Counted from the first letter of the stretch, positions 1 through 11,134 are shown. The stretch: DNA of 64,000 nt from Frigoriglobus tundricola (GCF_013128195.2 NZ_CP053452.2:5766001-5830000), one strand, 5' to 3'. Notes: generated by a model not told the origin, from the sequence alone. Numbers and translations are program-made.

Positions 1-753
1 ATCCCCGCGGCGCCGTTCGAGGTCGTCGAGAGCGAACCCGCCGCGAGCGAACCGCTCGTGGAAGTGCCGTTCGAGCCGGGACTTGTGCCGCCCGACGAGC
101 GGCGGTCTCCCGCTTACGAGGTGGTGCAGGAGCCGCCCCCGCTGCCGTACGAGGTTGTTCCGACTGAACCCAAGGGGCCGCCGCCGCTGCCGTCTCCGCG
201 TAAAACGCGCCGGCGGCCCGCGCGTGGGTCGGGGCTCACACCGATCGAATCGACGAGCGTGGCGCCGATCAGCCGGCGCGCGGTGTATCGGCGGCTCGCG
301 GCGCTCCGGAAGGCGCTGCGGGCGTGGGAAAATCTGCGCCCCGTACTCGGAACGCCGACGGAACTCCTGGCAACGCCCGTTTCCGTACTGCTGTTTGTGC
401 GGGCCCTGGCGGACGCGCGACACGCGCTGCCGGAGGTCAAGTGGGCGGTCCGCGGTCCCGGCACGCCCGGCGGCGTGGTCGCCGCGCTCGTTCGCTTACC
501 GCACGCGATCCACGCCGTTCGCGTGCTGGTGCCCTCCCAGCGGCAAACGGTCGCCCTCGATTGGCGGAACGGGCTCGACGAGTTGCGCCGCGAGCGCAAG
601 CGGTTGCGCGAACTGGCGTTCATCGCGCGGCCGCGCCGCAGCGGCGGCGCCGCGGCCCGCCTCGTGCGCGAACTGACCCGGACCCCGGAGTGGTGCCTGG
701 CGGGTTTCGCGCTCGCGGCACTCGTGTTCGCCTTCTTGCGACGCAACCCCTGA
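1..753 (+). CDS. Hypothetical proline-rich protein with C-terminal membrane anchor (5' partial)
   Basis: The frame is open from base 1, so the gene starts upstream of the window; about 250 residues are visible. The first ~75 residues are rich in Pro, Glu and Val, with repeated E-V-V/P-P-P-L-P units. A basic, helical central part follows. One hydrophobic segment at the very end (around WCLAGFALAALVFAFL) precedes RRNP, which looks like a C-terminal tail anchor. No domain is recognised. A sigma70-type promoter for the next gene lies just after its stop, so the two are separate transcription units. The function is unknown. Confidence 0.6.
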   Translation: MPAAPFEVVESEPAASEPLVEVPFEPGLVPPDERRSPAYEVVQEPPPLPYEVVPTEPKGPPPLPSPRKTRRRPARGSGLTPIESTSVAPISRRAVYRRLAALRKALRAWENLRPVLGTPTELLATPVSVLLFVRALADARHALPEVKWAVRGPGTPGGVVAALVRLPHAIHAVRVLVPSQRQTVALDWRNGLDELRRERKRLRELAFIARPRRSGGAAARLVRELTRTPEWCLAGFALAALVFAFLRRNP

Positions 754-765
754 CGGGGTATTTCC

Positions 766-794
766 TTGACGTGAATCAGTGCGCCGTCTAGACT
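766..794 (+). promoter_or_regulatory. Sigma70-type promoter of the HU gene
   Basis: TTGACG (766-771) and TAGACT (789-794) are separated by exactly 17 bases, close to the housekeeping consensus. The boxes lie 57 bases before the GTG at 851. This supports 851 as the start, because an in-frame start at 779 would fall inside the promoter. Confidence 0.7.
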
Positions 795-850
795 TAGGCG
801 CACAGCACCCCACTGACGATTCCGCGCCGCACCACCGAGGGACCACTCTC

Positions 851-1369
851 GTGACCAAAAAAGAGATCGTCAAAACTATCTGCGATCGCGCGAACAAGCA
901 GCAGCTCATGAAGGGCAACTTGACGCAACTCGCCACGAAGGAAATTGTCCAGTGGACGTTCGAGGCGATCATCGAGACCCTGGTTCAGGAGGGCCGGATC
1001 GAGCTGCGCAACTTCGGCGTGTTCGAAGTGAAGCAGCGCAAGCCGCGCAAAGCGCGGAACCCGCGCACGGGCGCGCGGGTGGACGTGGAGGCGAAGAACG
1101 TCGTCACGTTCCAGCCGGGTAAGGAGATGGAAGAACAGGTCAAGCAGTACGCGAAGCTGGCGGAAGCGAAGAAGAAGCCCCGCAAGAGCAAGGCGCCGAA
1201 GGCGGAACCGAAAATCGCGGAACCGAAGGAACCCGAGGCGAAATTGCCGGTTCCATCGGTCAACGGCACCGGCGCCGCGCCGGACGCTCCGCCCGTGCCG
1301 ATCGTGCCGGTGCCCCCGGCGGTGGTGCCGGCCCCAGAACCGGTCACCTCTGACACCCCGGTGACCTGA
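851..1369 (+). CDS. HU/IHF-family DNA-binding protein with Ala/Pro/Lys-rich tail
   Basis: This is a 172-residue protein starting at GTG 851. Residues 1-95 match the HU/IHF fold: an N-terminal TKKEIV helix, the core [13 protein letters not shown], and the DNA-binding arm with RKARNPRTG followed by [18 protein letters not shown] dimers bend and compact DNA. A Lys/Pro/Ala-rich low-complexity tail of about 75 residues makes it nearly twice the usual ~90. Such tails occur in planctomycete and actinobacterial HU-like proteins and probably add non-specific DNA contacts. It is monocistronic, bounded by the promoter at 766-794 and the terminator at 1391-1423. Confidence 0.9.
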   Translation: MTKKEIVKTICDRANKQQLMKGNLTQLATKEIVQWTFEAIIETLVQEGRIELRNFGVFEVKQRKPRKARNPRTGARVDVEAKNVVTFQPGKEMEEQVKQYAKLAEAKKKPRKSKAPKAEPKIAEPKEPEAKLPVPSVNGTGAAPDAPPVPIVPVPPAVVPAPEPVTSDTPVT

Positions 1370-1390
1370 GTGCTAAGCGAGTCCGGAAAC

Positions 1391-1423
1391 ACGAACCGCC
1401 GGGGCAAAGCCCCGGCGGTTCGT
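1391..1423 (+). terminator. Rho-independent terminator after the HU gene
   Basis: A perfect 15-bp stem (1391-1405 with 1409-1423) closes an AAA loop and is followed by GTTTTAC. It lies 22 bases after the HU stop codon. The stem is GC-rich with a short T run. Confidence 0.85.
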
Positions 1424-1595
1424 GTTTTACCGTAGTCACCACGCTCCAGCGTGATGTCCTCTGAGATCGGGCGCGCGTCGTTGAATGCACAATCGGGTCC
1501 GGTCGGGGACATCACTACGATGAGGATCGCTGATTGGAGGGTGACAACGGGGCCGAGCGTAAGTCGCACCCCATCGCGCGGCTGGCCGACAGGAA

Positions 1596-1648
1596 CCGGT
1601 CCCTGTGGGGCCGGTGTTCCCGGCGTCGGCCGGTCTCACAGGGACCGG
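1596..1648. repeat. Dispersed inverted repeat, GCCGG-type
   Basis: Two 19-nt arms (1596-1614 and 1630-1648) match as inverted copies at 17 of 19 positions, around a 15-base spacer. A related element is at 35275-35347; there the inner five bases of both arms have changed together. The element lies in the 341-bp gap (1370-1710) between the convergent HU and DUF58 genes. Apart from the HU terminator, nothing else is recognised in that gap. Confidence 0.65.
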
Positions 1649-1710
1649 CTACAGAAGACGTGCTCGCACCGCCCCGGCAAAATGCCATCACGAATCAACC
1701 CAGTCGCGTA

Positions 1711-2592
1711 TCACCGCCCGTGCCGCTTCTGCAGGTACGTGGCGAGGGCGTGGCCCAGGTCGGCGTCGGTCCGCAGGCGCACGTAGTCGATTTCCAGCCG
1801 CCGGCAGCCGGCCTCGATCGCCTCGATGTGCGCGTGGAGCGCGTTCAAGTAGCTCTCGCGGATGCCGGCCGGGTCGGTGAGGAGTTCCGGCAGCCCTTCC
1901 AGCCCGCGGAACAGTGTGGTGTGGCGGAACGGGAAGTCGAGCTCGGCCGCGTCGAGCGTGTGGAACAGGACCACCTCGTGCTTCTGGTAGCGGAGGTGCT
2001 GGAGCGCGGCGAGGACGTCGGGCACGTCGTCGAGCAGGTCGCTGAACACGAACACGATGCCGCGGCGCCCGGTGCGCCCGGCCAGTTCGTCGATCCCGCG
2101 GGCGATGCCGCCGGCGCCGGGGAACGGGCCGGTGATCAGCACCCGGCACACCTCGCGGAGCTGGCTCATCTGCCCGCTCGGCCGCAGGAGCGCCCGCACG
2201 CCGCCGGCCACCAGGCTCAGCCCCAGGCTGTCGGCCTGGGAGAGCACGAGGTGCGCCATCGCGGTGGCGGCCGTGCCGGCGAGGTCGTACTTGGTGCGCG
2301 CCCCGGAGCCGTAGGCCATCGACTCGCTCGCGTCCACGACGAGCCACGCGACGAGGTTCGTCTCCTGCTCGTACTGCTTGAGGAAGTAGCGCTTCGTGCG
2401 GGCGTACACGGCCCAGTCGATGTGCTTCACGTCGTCGCCGGGGGCGTACTCGCGGTGCTGGGCGAACTCGACGGCGAGCCCGTGCCGCGGGCTCCGGTGC
2501 TTGCCCGCGAGGTACCCGTCCACCGCGAGCCGGGCCTCCAGCTCCAGGCGGTCGATGCGGGCCAGAACGGCGGGATCGAGGGGGGTGGTCAT
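1711..2592 (-). CDS. DUF58 domain-containing protein (von Willebrand A-like)
   Basis: The protein has 293 residues; the ATG at 2592 was chosen over an in-frame start 7 codons upstream. It carries the DUF58 hallmark GDDVKHIDWAVYART near residues 50-65, preceded by HRSPRHGLAVEF. A VWA-like segment follows with the MIDAS-type start VVDASESM and a later VFVFSDLLDD strand. DUF58 proteins are the usual partners of MoxR AAA+ ATPases and are thought to act in assembly or metal-dependent maturation of complexes. The gene lies downstream of moxR with one small gene between, all on the minus strand, and is probably co-transcribed. No transmembrane segment is seen. Confidence 0.85.
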   Translation of the reverse strand: MTTPLDPAVLARIDRLELEARLAVDGYLAGKHRSPRHGLAVEFAQHREYAPGDDVKHIDWAVYARTKRYFLKQYEQETNLVAWLVVDASESMAYGSGARTKYDLAGTAATAMAHLVLSQADSLGLSLVAGGVRALLRPSGQMSQLREVCRVLITGPFPGAGGIARGIDELAGRTGRRGIVFVFSDLLDDVPDVLAALQHLRYQKHEVVLFHTLDAAELDFPFRHTTLFRGLEGLPELLTDPAGIRESYLNALHAHIEAIEAGCRRLEIDYVRLRTDADLGHALATYLQKRHGR

Positions 2593-2623
2593 GGTATCCG
2601 TTCGGCGCGGCACGCGGTTCCGG

Positions 2624-2959
2624 TCACCGGAGGTCTCGGTCGGCGGGGGACGATAATTTCTCGAGCCGGTTCAGGAACGCGTTCACATTTGATCGGTTTT
2701 TGCCCCAGTCAAAGCACTGCGTCGGGATCGCGCACCTGCTGGTGATTATCAGCGTCTTGCCCGTCCGGAACCTGACGGTGACGCGCTCGCCCCACGACCA
2801 AAGGCTGATACCGGTCGACGCCCGAATGGTGTCATCGGACTCGTCAGTAATTGTCCACCGCAGGGCCAAAATCGCCTCGACGGCCAACTCGTGCGCGTCC
2901 AGGTGCGCCTCCCACAGGGTGTATCGCTCGGTGTGGAAGGCCGGGAACCCGAACGCCAT
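2624..2959 (-). CDS. Hypothetical protein between moxR and DUF58
   Basis: This is a 111-residue protein with ATG at 2959. The sequence is ordinary and soluble, with aromatic-rich stretches such as SLWSWGERVTVRFRTG that suggest a small beta-sheet fold. It also has a Cys pair (SRCAIPTQCFDWGKNR) and an Asn/Lys-rich C terminus. No family is recognised. It starts 33 bases after the moxR stop and ends 32 bases before the DUF58 start, so it looks like a true operon member. Its function is unknown; a role with the MoxR/DUF58 machine is inference from position only. Confidence 0.6.
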   Translation of the reverse strand: MAFGFPAFHTERYTLWEAHLDAHELAVEAILALRWTITDESDDTIRASTGISLWSWGERVTVRFRTGKTLIITSRCAIPTQCFDWGKNRSNVNAFLNRLEKLSSPADRDLR

Positions 2960-2991
2960 GACAGCCCGCTCCCTTGCCGTTGCCAGAACGA

Positions 2992-4041
<1,050 letters not shown>

Positions 4042-4059
4042 GTTGCACCTCAGTCGAAA

Positions 4060-4125
4060 GTCTCAAGTCGAGAAGTCGAAAGCCGGCAGAACGACTTTAT
4101 GACTTTCGACTTTATGACTTGAGAC
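4060..4125. repeat. Inverted repeat with AAGTCGAAAG core
   Basis: Arms 4060-4082 and 4103-4125 are inverted copies matching at 20 of 23 positions. They sit in the 88-bp gap between the PQQ-repeat gene and moxR. The arms contain internally repeated AAGTCGA/ACTTTCGA units. This is probably a dispersed intergenic element, but it could also form an RNA hairpin in front of moxR. Confidence 0.5.
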
Positions 4126-4129
4126 GTTG

Positions 4130-7100
4130 TTATTTCAGCCACACCACGCGGTCACCGGTCGCAACGACGGCGGTGTCCGCGTCGAACCACGCGGCGACCG
4201 ACGGGCCGCGCGCCGGGATGTCGATCCGGGCCAGCCGCTTGCCCGATTCCGGGTCGAAGAGCAGCACCGGAACGGCGCGAACGACCCACGCATCATACAG
4301 TGTCGCGGCGAGCCCGGGGAGCCGCCACACGAACGGCTCCGCGCGGAACGCCCGCACCAGCCGCGCCCAGACGGCGCCCGGCGGCTCCGCGGGGAGCGCC
4401 TCCACCGGGTACGCGATGACGCACGTCTTGCCGGCCCGGACCACCCAGCCGCAGGTGCCGCGGGCGTCCGGCAGGTCCGCTTCCCACAGCGTTTTGCCGG
4501 TGCCCAGCGCGAGCGCGAGGAGCTTGTTCGCGGCCGGGACGTAGACGCGATCGGCGTCGGTATCGGCGGCGCGAAGGTCAACGCGGTCGGCGTCCGCGAA
4601 CACCGGTTCGTCCGACCACACGCGCTTCCCGTCGGCGGGGCCGAGGCGCTCGATTTCGACCCCGGTGTTGCGGCGGACGGCGACCAGTAGCACGTCGCCC
4701 CAGGCGCGGGCCTGGGGCGGTTCGCCGGACAGGCCGTCGTCCCGGTCCACCTCATACGCCCACCTCACGCGGCCGCCGAGCTGGACGAACCGGACCAGCC
4801 CCGGTCCGTCCGGGAGCAGCAGCCGGTTCGGGCCGGCGCACGCGGGGGCACTCGCCCACCACGCGCGGGCGGTGCGGTCGCCGAGCGCCGGGAGGGTGAC
4901 CCGGCGGCCGGAGTCGAGCCGGACGAACCACCGCCGGCCGTCGGACAGTTGCACCACCGCGACCGCCCCGCTCGTCGCGAAGTGCGGGCCGAACCGGACG
5001 GCCCCGGGGAACTGCGCCGGCTCGTACCCCGCCCGGCCGGTCGTCCCCAGCACCCACGCCACGCGCGCGCCGCGAGATCGAGTGCGACGAGGTGGTGGTC
5101 GCCGATCCGGGCGATCAGCCACGACCCGGTCAGGGCGAACGACGACAGGTACGGAACCGGCGGCTCGTCGGCGCTGATCGAGCCGACCGAGGCGGCCCCG
5201 GCGGGCAGGCGCGGCGTGGTCGGCACGCGGAACACCCACACCGGCTCGCGCGCGCCGTCGTACACCGCGACCGCGAGCGGCCCGGCCGCGACGAAACCGG
5301 CCGGCAGGTCGGCGGCGTGCGTGAACCCGTCGGCCGGCTCGTACTCGCGCGCCGCGCTGCGGTCGAGCGGCACCGCGATCACCGTCCGCGGCCCGGCCGC
5401 GAACAGGTGCTTCGGCGGCCCCGCCGCGCCCGCGATGGGGCGCAGCGGGGCCACCGCGTGGGGCAGTTTCAGTACGTGGTCGGTGCCCGCGTCCGGGCCG
5501 AGGTCGGGCGCGCACGGCTTGGCGTCGTCGGCCGCTCGAACCGGGGTGGCCGCCGGGAGCGGTGTCCCGGTGTGGTGGGACACGAACGCCCGGAGCGTGA
5601 CCGGGACGCCGTCGGCGCGGATCACCCATTCGGTGAGGAGGGGCGGGCGCAACGCCTCGCGGACCTCGGCCGGGAGCCGGTCCGGTTCGGTCCCGGCGGG
5701 GCAGAGCTGGAGCATTCGTGCCGCGGCCCACGCGCGGAGCGGGGCGGGCAGGTCGCTCGTTGCGGCCCCGGCGAGTACCGCTCGGGCCTGGACCGGCTGG
5801 CCCTCCGCGATCGCGTGTTCGGCGCGGCCGATGAGGGCCTCGAACCGCTCGCGCGGCGTGTCCGGCCGCGGGACGATTTTTCGCGATTCCGCGACGTAGC
5901 CGCGCACCTCCGCCGGGGCGACCACCACCAGCACGCCGTCGGCGTAGGCCAGGTTCCCGAAGTACTTACGGGTGGAATCTCCGGGCAGGCCGACGACCGG
6001 GTCGCCGTCCGGGCGGCCGTCGCGCGCGTCGAGGAAGTACAGCCCTTTGTGCGACGGCCACACGATCACGTCGTCGGAGACCAGCCCCTGCCCGTAACTC
6101 AGCAGGGCACTGTCTTGTATCCACCCGCCGTCCTCCGGGCGGTACGAGCCGTTGGCGAGGCTCAGGCCGCGGACGCTGCGCAGCGGACCGGCGACGGTGA
6201 CGATGAGCCGGCCGCGGGCGACGCCGAGGATCCGCGCGCCCTCCGTCGGACCCGACTGCCACGCCACCCGGCCGGTCTCGGCGTCGAGCGCGTACACGTG
6301 CCCGCCGTCGGCCGGGGCGACGAACACCCGCCCGTCGAACGCCACCGCGGGGGCCGGCGCGCCCGTCGCACTGTTGGCGGCCTTGAGCGACCGCGGGTAG
6401 CGGAAGCCCCAGGCCCGCCGGCCGGTGACCGCGTCGAGCGCCACGACGGCCCCGTTGTTCGAGCAGAACACCACATGGCGGCCGGCGAGGGCGAGGAGCT
6501 CCTGTCGGGTGCGCTCGCCGCCGGAGATCGGCAGCGGGCTGTCGCACAGCTCGGTCCGCCACGCGGGCCGGCCGGGCGCTTGAGCGGCGTCGGCCGGGTC
6601 GTAGCACGCCGCGACGTGGACGGTGCGCCCGCCCTCGAACCGCGCGTACACCGCCCACAGCCGGCGCCCGCTCACGAGCGGCGCGCCCTCCCACGCCGCC
6701 GCCACCTTGCTGTCCTCGGGGGCGGGATGCTCCACAGCTCTTTCAGTTGCTTGCCCGGCCCCGGGTCCAGGCACACGAGCGCGCCGAGCGCGCGGCCGGC
6801 TTCTCTTCGTCCGCGCTCACCCCCGCACGGTCGGCGGGCCGGAGCGGGCGTACAGTCGGCCGCCGGCCGCGGTGAGCGTGCAGACCGAGTCGGCCCCGTT
6901 CGGCGCCCGCACCTGAGTCTCCCATCGGCGCGTTTTCGCGCCGGTCCGCAGGTCGAAGCCGAGAACGCGGCCCCCGTCCGCGACGAACACCTCCTCCCCC
7001 ACGACGACCGGGTACCCGAACGGCGCCCGGGCGGGCGGAAAGTTCGATCCGGTGCGGTTGAAGTTGTGGTCCTCGATGTCCCCGGTCCAGCTCGGCCGGG

Positions 7101-7935
7101 CCGCCCCGCGAACGTCGGGAGGCCGCCCGGCACGCGGCCGGTGCGGTCCGGCCCGCCGCCGTAGGTCGGCCACGCGGTTCCGCCGGTGGCATCGGGCGGG
7201 AGTTTGGGGGGCGGCGAGGTACGCTTCGAGCGTTTCCGCGAGCGGACCGGTCTTCCCCGCCAGCGGCCCGACGGCGGCCGGGTGCTTCGCCCGGAGCGCG
7301 GCGACTTCGGCCCGCGCCCGCGTCAGGTCGGCCCGGAAGATCATCGCGAGAGCGATCCGCGCGCGGACGAGTGCCGGGTCGGCCTTCGAGCCGGGGTACG
7401 CCACGTCCGCGCCGGCGTCGGGCAGGAGCCGCCGCCACGCGCTCTCGGCCGCGCCGAACTCGCCGCGCTCGAACAGCAGGTCGCCGAGCAGCCGGAGCGC
7501 CTCGTCGGCCGGGCGCGACACGAAGTACCGGTCGAGCAGGAGCCACAACGGGCGCGGGTCGCGGCGCGTTTCGCTTCGTCGAGGAGCGCCTGCGCGGGCT
7601 GGTCGATGCGGTCCCGGTACGCCTTCAGCGCGTCCGCCGGGAGCCTCGCGAGCAGCGCGTGCGCGACCCACCGGGCGGACCGGTACTCGCGCCCGTCCGG
7701 CGTGACGAGGTCGTCGGCGGACTCGTCCAGCAGGCGCTGGAGGTCGTCGGCGGCGTCCGCGGCCTTGCCGGAGGTGAGCTTCTTGCTCGGCCTCCGCGAG
7801 CCGCTTGCGGGTCTGCACGGAATCGCCGCGGAGGTTGGCCGGCTCCGGTGCGGGCGGGGCGCCCGGCTGGGCGAGCGCGAGTGGAGCGGCGAACAGCGCG
7901 AGGGCGGTTGTGATGGCGCGAACGGTTCGGTTCAT
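4130..7935 (-). pseudogene. PQQ-like beta-propeller outer protein, broken by multiple frameshifts
   Basis: The coding signal runs from a clear signal peptide at 7935 (MNRTVRAITTALALFAAPLALA) to the stop at 4130, about 1270 residues in total. It switches frame near 7785, 7560, 7205, 7100, 6835, 6790, 6735 and 5060. The N-terminal third is helical and TPR-like (for example DEALRLLGDLLFERGEFGAAESAWRRLL, shown here as DEALRLLGDLLF then ERGEFGAAESAWRRLL). The rest carries PQQ-type blades such as GAVVALDAVTGRRAWGFRYP, HVYALDAETGRVAWQSG and LLALALGTGKTLWEADLP. Such secreted propeller proteins are common in planctomycetes. Frames on both sides of each break keep good coding character. Sequencing error and a very recent pseudogene are both possible; I favour error, with moderate confidence. 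Confidence 0.75.
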
Positions 7936-8036
7936 AGAATAACGGCGACGGTCCGTAACATGGCCCCGCCTTCATTGTTCGTATTCCCGGCGCCGGCACA
8001 AGCGGGGCCGGGGAAGTTTTTCGCCCGCCAACCACT

Positions 8037-9490
8037 ATGACTCACCCTCGCACCGCGCCCGCGCTCGCCGCCCTTGTTGCCCTCACCGTCTCCGGCTGCG
8101 GCGGCTGGAGCGGGGCGACCCCGCCGCAGACCCGGACGCCGCGGCGCGGACCGCCCCGTCCGACCGGTACGCGCCGCGCACCGACCTGCTCGCCATCGCC
8201 ATCCCCGAGGGCTCACCGACCCGGTGGAACGCGGCCGGGTTCCCGCCGCTGCGGAGCGTCCGGCTGTTCCCGAACACCCCCGACCGCGACCTCGCGCTCG
8301 ACCTCCGCAAGCAGCTCGGCAAAAACATCCTCGACCCGACCGACCCGGCCGTTCTGACCCCGAGCCAGGCCGACCGCGTCACGCGGCTCGTGGACGCGCA
8401 CTTCGGCACGCCCGCGGTGCCGACGGTCCGCGTACCGGAATGGGACACGGTGGTCGCGACGGCGGTGGTGCGGACCGATCCGGAGCAGAAGCCGCTCGGG
8501 GCGACCCTCAAGGCCGCAACGGGCCGGCTGGCGTCGTTCAAGTGGGACGCGTGGCGGGCCGACTGGCAGGCCGCGAACGCGGCGAAGGCGGAACTGAAGC
8601 TCGACGACGCGGCGCTGGCCCGCGGGTCGGTGGTGTACCGCCGGTGGTGCCTCCAGTGCCACGGCCCGAGCGGGGCCGGCGACCCGGCGCACGCCGTGGA
8701 GAACGGCCCGATGCCGCGCGACTACCGGCAGGGCGTGTTCAAGTACGTGACCGCGTTCGCGCCGCCGAACCTGCCCAAGAAGGGGCTGGGCGCCGCCGGA
8801 AAGGCGCGCCGCGCGGACCTGAAGCGGACCGTCCGGTACGGCATCGAGGGCACCATCATGCCCGCCTTCCCGAGCCTGACCGAGCAGGAACTGGAGGACG
8901 CGGTGAGCTACGTCATCCACCTGAGCGTCCGCGGCGAGGCCGAGTTCGCGACGCTGGCGAAGGTCACGAACGTGGCGAAGTACACTGAGGAGACCCCCGA
9001 GTACGTCGGCATCGAACTCGACTGGTTGTTCGTGCAGAACGAGCTCTGGGTGCTGTTGAACTGGGGGCTGGCGGCGAAGTACCCGATCCCGGTCCCGCCG
9101 GAGCCGTTCACGAGCGAGCCGGAGCGGCTGAAGTCGGCGGTCCGCGGGTTCAAGTTGTACAACTCGTCCGAGTTCGGGTGCGCCAGTTGCCACGCGAACT
9201 ACGGCCGCGTGCCGCAACTGAAGTGGGACGCGTGGGCGACCGTCGTGCAGCCGCGCAACCTGACACTCGGCGTGTACCGCGGCGGGCGCCGGGGCGAAGA
9301 CCTTTACGCTCGCCTTTACGGCGGCATCCACCCGTCCGGGATGACCGCGTTCCACGACCGCGTGACCGCGGCCCCGCCCGGCACGCCGGACAAGATCTGG
9401 GATATCGTTCACTTCCTGACCGCACTGGCCGATTCGTCCGACCTGCGCCGGATCCAGCAACTCGACCCGGAAGTGAAGATCGAACCGTAG
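8037..9490 (+). CDS. Di-haem c-type cytochrome lipoprotein (one frameshift)
   Basis: The start at 8037 gives a lipoprotein signal ending TVSGCGG. The reading frame changes by one base near 8115-8130, then stays open to 9490. The mature protein has two haem c motifs, CLQCH (within WCLQCHGPSGAGDP) and CASCH. The first has downstream methionines typical of axial ligands (IMPAFPSL). This suggests a membrane-attached electron carrier in the periplasm. It is divergent from the PQQ gene across a 101-bp shared upstream region, so the two may be functionally linked (PQQ-type oxidation feeding cytochrome c). The single frame change in a G/C run looks like a base-calling error rather than decay. Confidence 0.8.
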
Positions 9491-9502
9491 CCGGGTCGGG
9501 AA

Positions 9503-9602
9503 AGTAGGCGACTCGCTCCGCGAGTCGCGCCCTTCCATTTGGCGGAGCGGGCGATTGTTTGGGAGTCGGTGGCGGGCGTCACTCGCGGAGCGAGTGACCT
9601 AC
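9503..9602. repeat. REPIN-like inverted pair of palindromes
   Basis: Arms 9503-9525 and 9580-9602 are inverted copies (21 of 23 positions). Each holds its own palindrome: ACTCGCTCCGCGAGT in the first and ACTCGCGGAGCGAGT in the second. The layout of two palindromes head-to-head around a ~54-base spacer is that of a REPIN. It fills the gap between the convergent cytochrome and WGR genes. Confidence 0.65.
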
Positions 9603-9658
9603 TGTCTGAGTCTCAACCTCAGTCGCAGCCCCACGAAGCGCACGCTTCGCATTCCCGC

Positions 9659-11134
9659 CTACTCGAAGTCGCCTTCGCGGAGGTACTGCCGCTCCGCCAA
9701 CTCATTTGCCGTGAGCGGATTGTTCGCCACCGCGTTCACACCGGCCTTGCGCAGCGCGGCCAGGCTCTTCGCAGAAACCGCATTGCGCGAGAGGTCGATC
9801 CGTTCGAGCCGCTTCGCGTCCGGACACGCCGCCAGCAGGTTCGCTCCGTCATCCGTAACACATCCGTGCTGTAGGTCGAGCCACACCAGTTGTTTCAGGA
9901 TGCCGGAGTCAACGATCGCGCGGATGCCGTCGTCTCCCATATCTGACAGGCGCAGTTGCAGATGTCTCAGTTTCTTCAGGTGCGGCGAGCGCAGAAGCGC
10001 TCGCACCTGTTCGAGCGGAAGGTACGACATGTCTGTGTGGTCTTCGTTGCTGTCCTCGGATTGGTGTGGATGAAACAGGAGGTGCGTCAGATTGGCAAAA
10101 GCGGAGTTCTTTGCGAGCAGATCGAGCCGATAGACGGGGCTAATCCCTTGCCACTCGCGCCCGCCAAGGTGGTATAACCGCAGTTCGCGGAGGTGTGTGA
10201 GGTTAGGCAGCGCGAACATCGGACCGGTTCGATACGACTTGCAGTACAGGTCCAACACCTCCACCCGAGACATCGACGCCACGACGTGTTCGAGACCTCG
10301 AACGTAGACGCCGCAGTCGCACCAGCCGTCTACGTTCGGAATCTCATGGCCCATCTGGAAGTGACGCAAGTTCGCTAGCAGCGGCGATCCGATCAGTTCG
10401 AAAAGTTCGTTATGGCGGTCGAGACCCTTGGGCGTTTTTCTGCGAGGACGCGGCTGATCCGGGACGTCTTCGCCGTAGTAACCGAGCATCGTGTCATGGA
10501 CGTGTAACTCGCGGACGAATTGCGCGGCAGGGGCGACCGCGAGCACTTGCGCAAGGGCCATACTTAGCCGCCCAACAGTCACACTCGAAATCACACCGCG
10601 CTGCCAGGCGCAAGTCACGCGCGTGGGATAGTGCTCCAGACCATCTTCTCGGTCATCGTCGCTCTTCTCCTCGAACACGAACGCCGCCAACCCGCCGAGC
10701 CACTCGCGCTCGTACTTCTCGAGTATCGCCTTTTCTTTCTTCTTGAGCGCGTCCCGCTCCTTCTTGGGACGCTTCTCGTCCTCAAGGGCGATCTGCACTT
10801 GCATGAACTCGCCGCGCGGGTCGTCGCGCTCCACGAGGTAGTCGGCGTACGCGCACCAACCCGCCAGGTCGTCCGGGTTCTCGATCAGTGCTTTCTCGAA
10901 CGCCTCCGCCTCGGGCGCTACCGCCTTCGGCGTCGTCTCGACGTAGCCCTTCTTGGTCTTCTCCGCGATGAGCTTGTCTGCGGCGGCCTGTGCCGCTTCG
11001 GGCGTCGGGAACGACTTCGTTTGCGTCTGGCCGGTCGTGCCGATCCGGCCGAACGACACAGTGAATGACGTCCCCTGGGCGTCGATGTTCCAGAACTTGT
11101 GGCTCTTCGCGTCGCTGAACTGGAACGTTCGCAT
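9659..11134 (-). CDS. WGR-domain protein with TIGR02996-type companion domain and leucine-rich repeats
   Basis: The protein has 491 residues. Residues 1-70 form a WGR domain (FWNIDAQGTSFTVSFGRIGTTG, quoted in part: TSFTVSFGRIGTTG), a nucleic-acid-associated module known from PARPs and MolR proteins. Residues ~78-125 match the planctomycete repeat-companion domain TIGR02996 (ENPDDLAGWCAYADYLVERD, then DPRGEFMQVQIALE). From ~220 to the end are irregular leucine-rich repeats (LRELRLYHLGG, LKKLRHLQLRLSDMGDDGI, LVWLDLQHGCVTDDGANLLA). The function is unknown; protein interaction is likely. It appears monocistronic. Confidence 0.85.
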   Translation of the reverse strand: MRTFQFSDAKSHKFWNIDAQGTSFTVSFGRIGTTGQTQTKSFPTPEAAQAAADKLIAEKTKKGYVETTPKAVAPEAEAFEKALIENPDDLAGWCAYADYLVERDDPRGEFMQVQIALEDEKRPKKERDALKKKEKAILEKYEREWLGGLAAFVFEEKSDDDREDGLEHYPTRVTCAWQRGVISSVTVGRLSMALAQVLAVAPAAQFVRELHVHDTMLGYYGEDVPDQPRPRRKTPKGLDRHNELFELIGSPLLANLRHFQMGHEIPNVDGWCDCGVYVRGLEHVVASMSRVEVLDLYCKSYRTGPMFALPNLTHLRELRLYHLGGREWQGISPVYRLDLLAKNSAFANLTHLLFHPHQSEDSNEDHTDMSYLPLEQVRALLRSPHLKKLRHLQLRLSDMGDDGIRAIVDSGILKQLVWLDLQHGCVTDDGANLLAACPDAKRLERIDLSRNAVSAKSLAALRKAGVNAVANNPLTANELAERQYLREGDFE

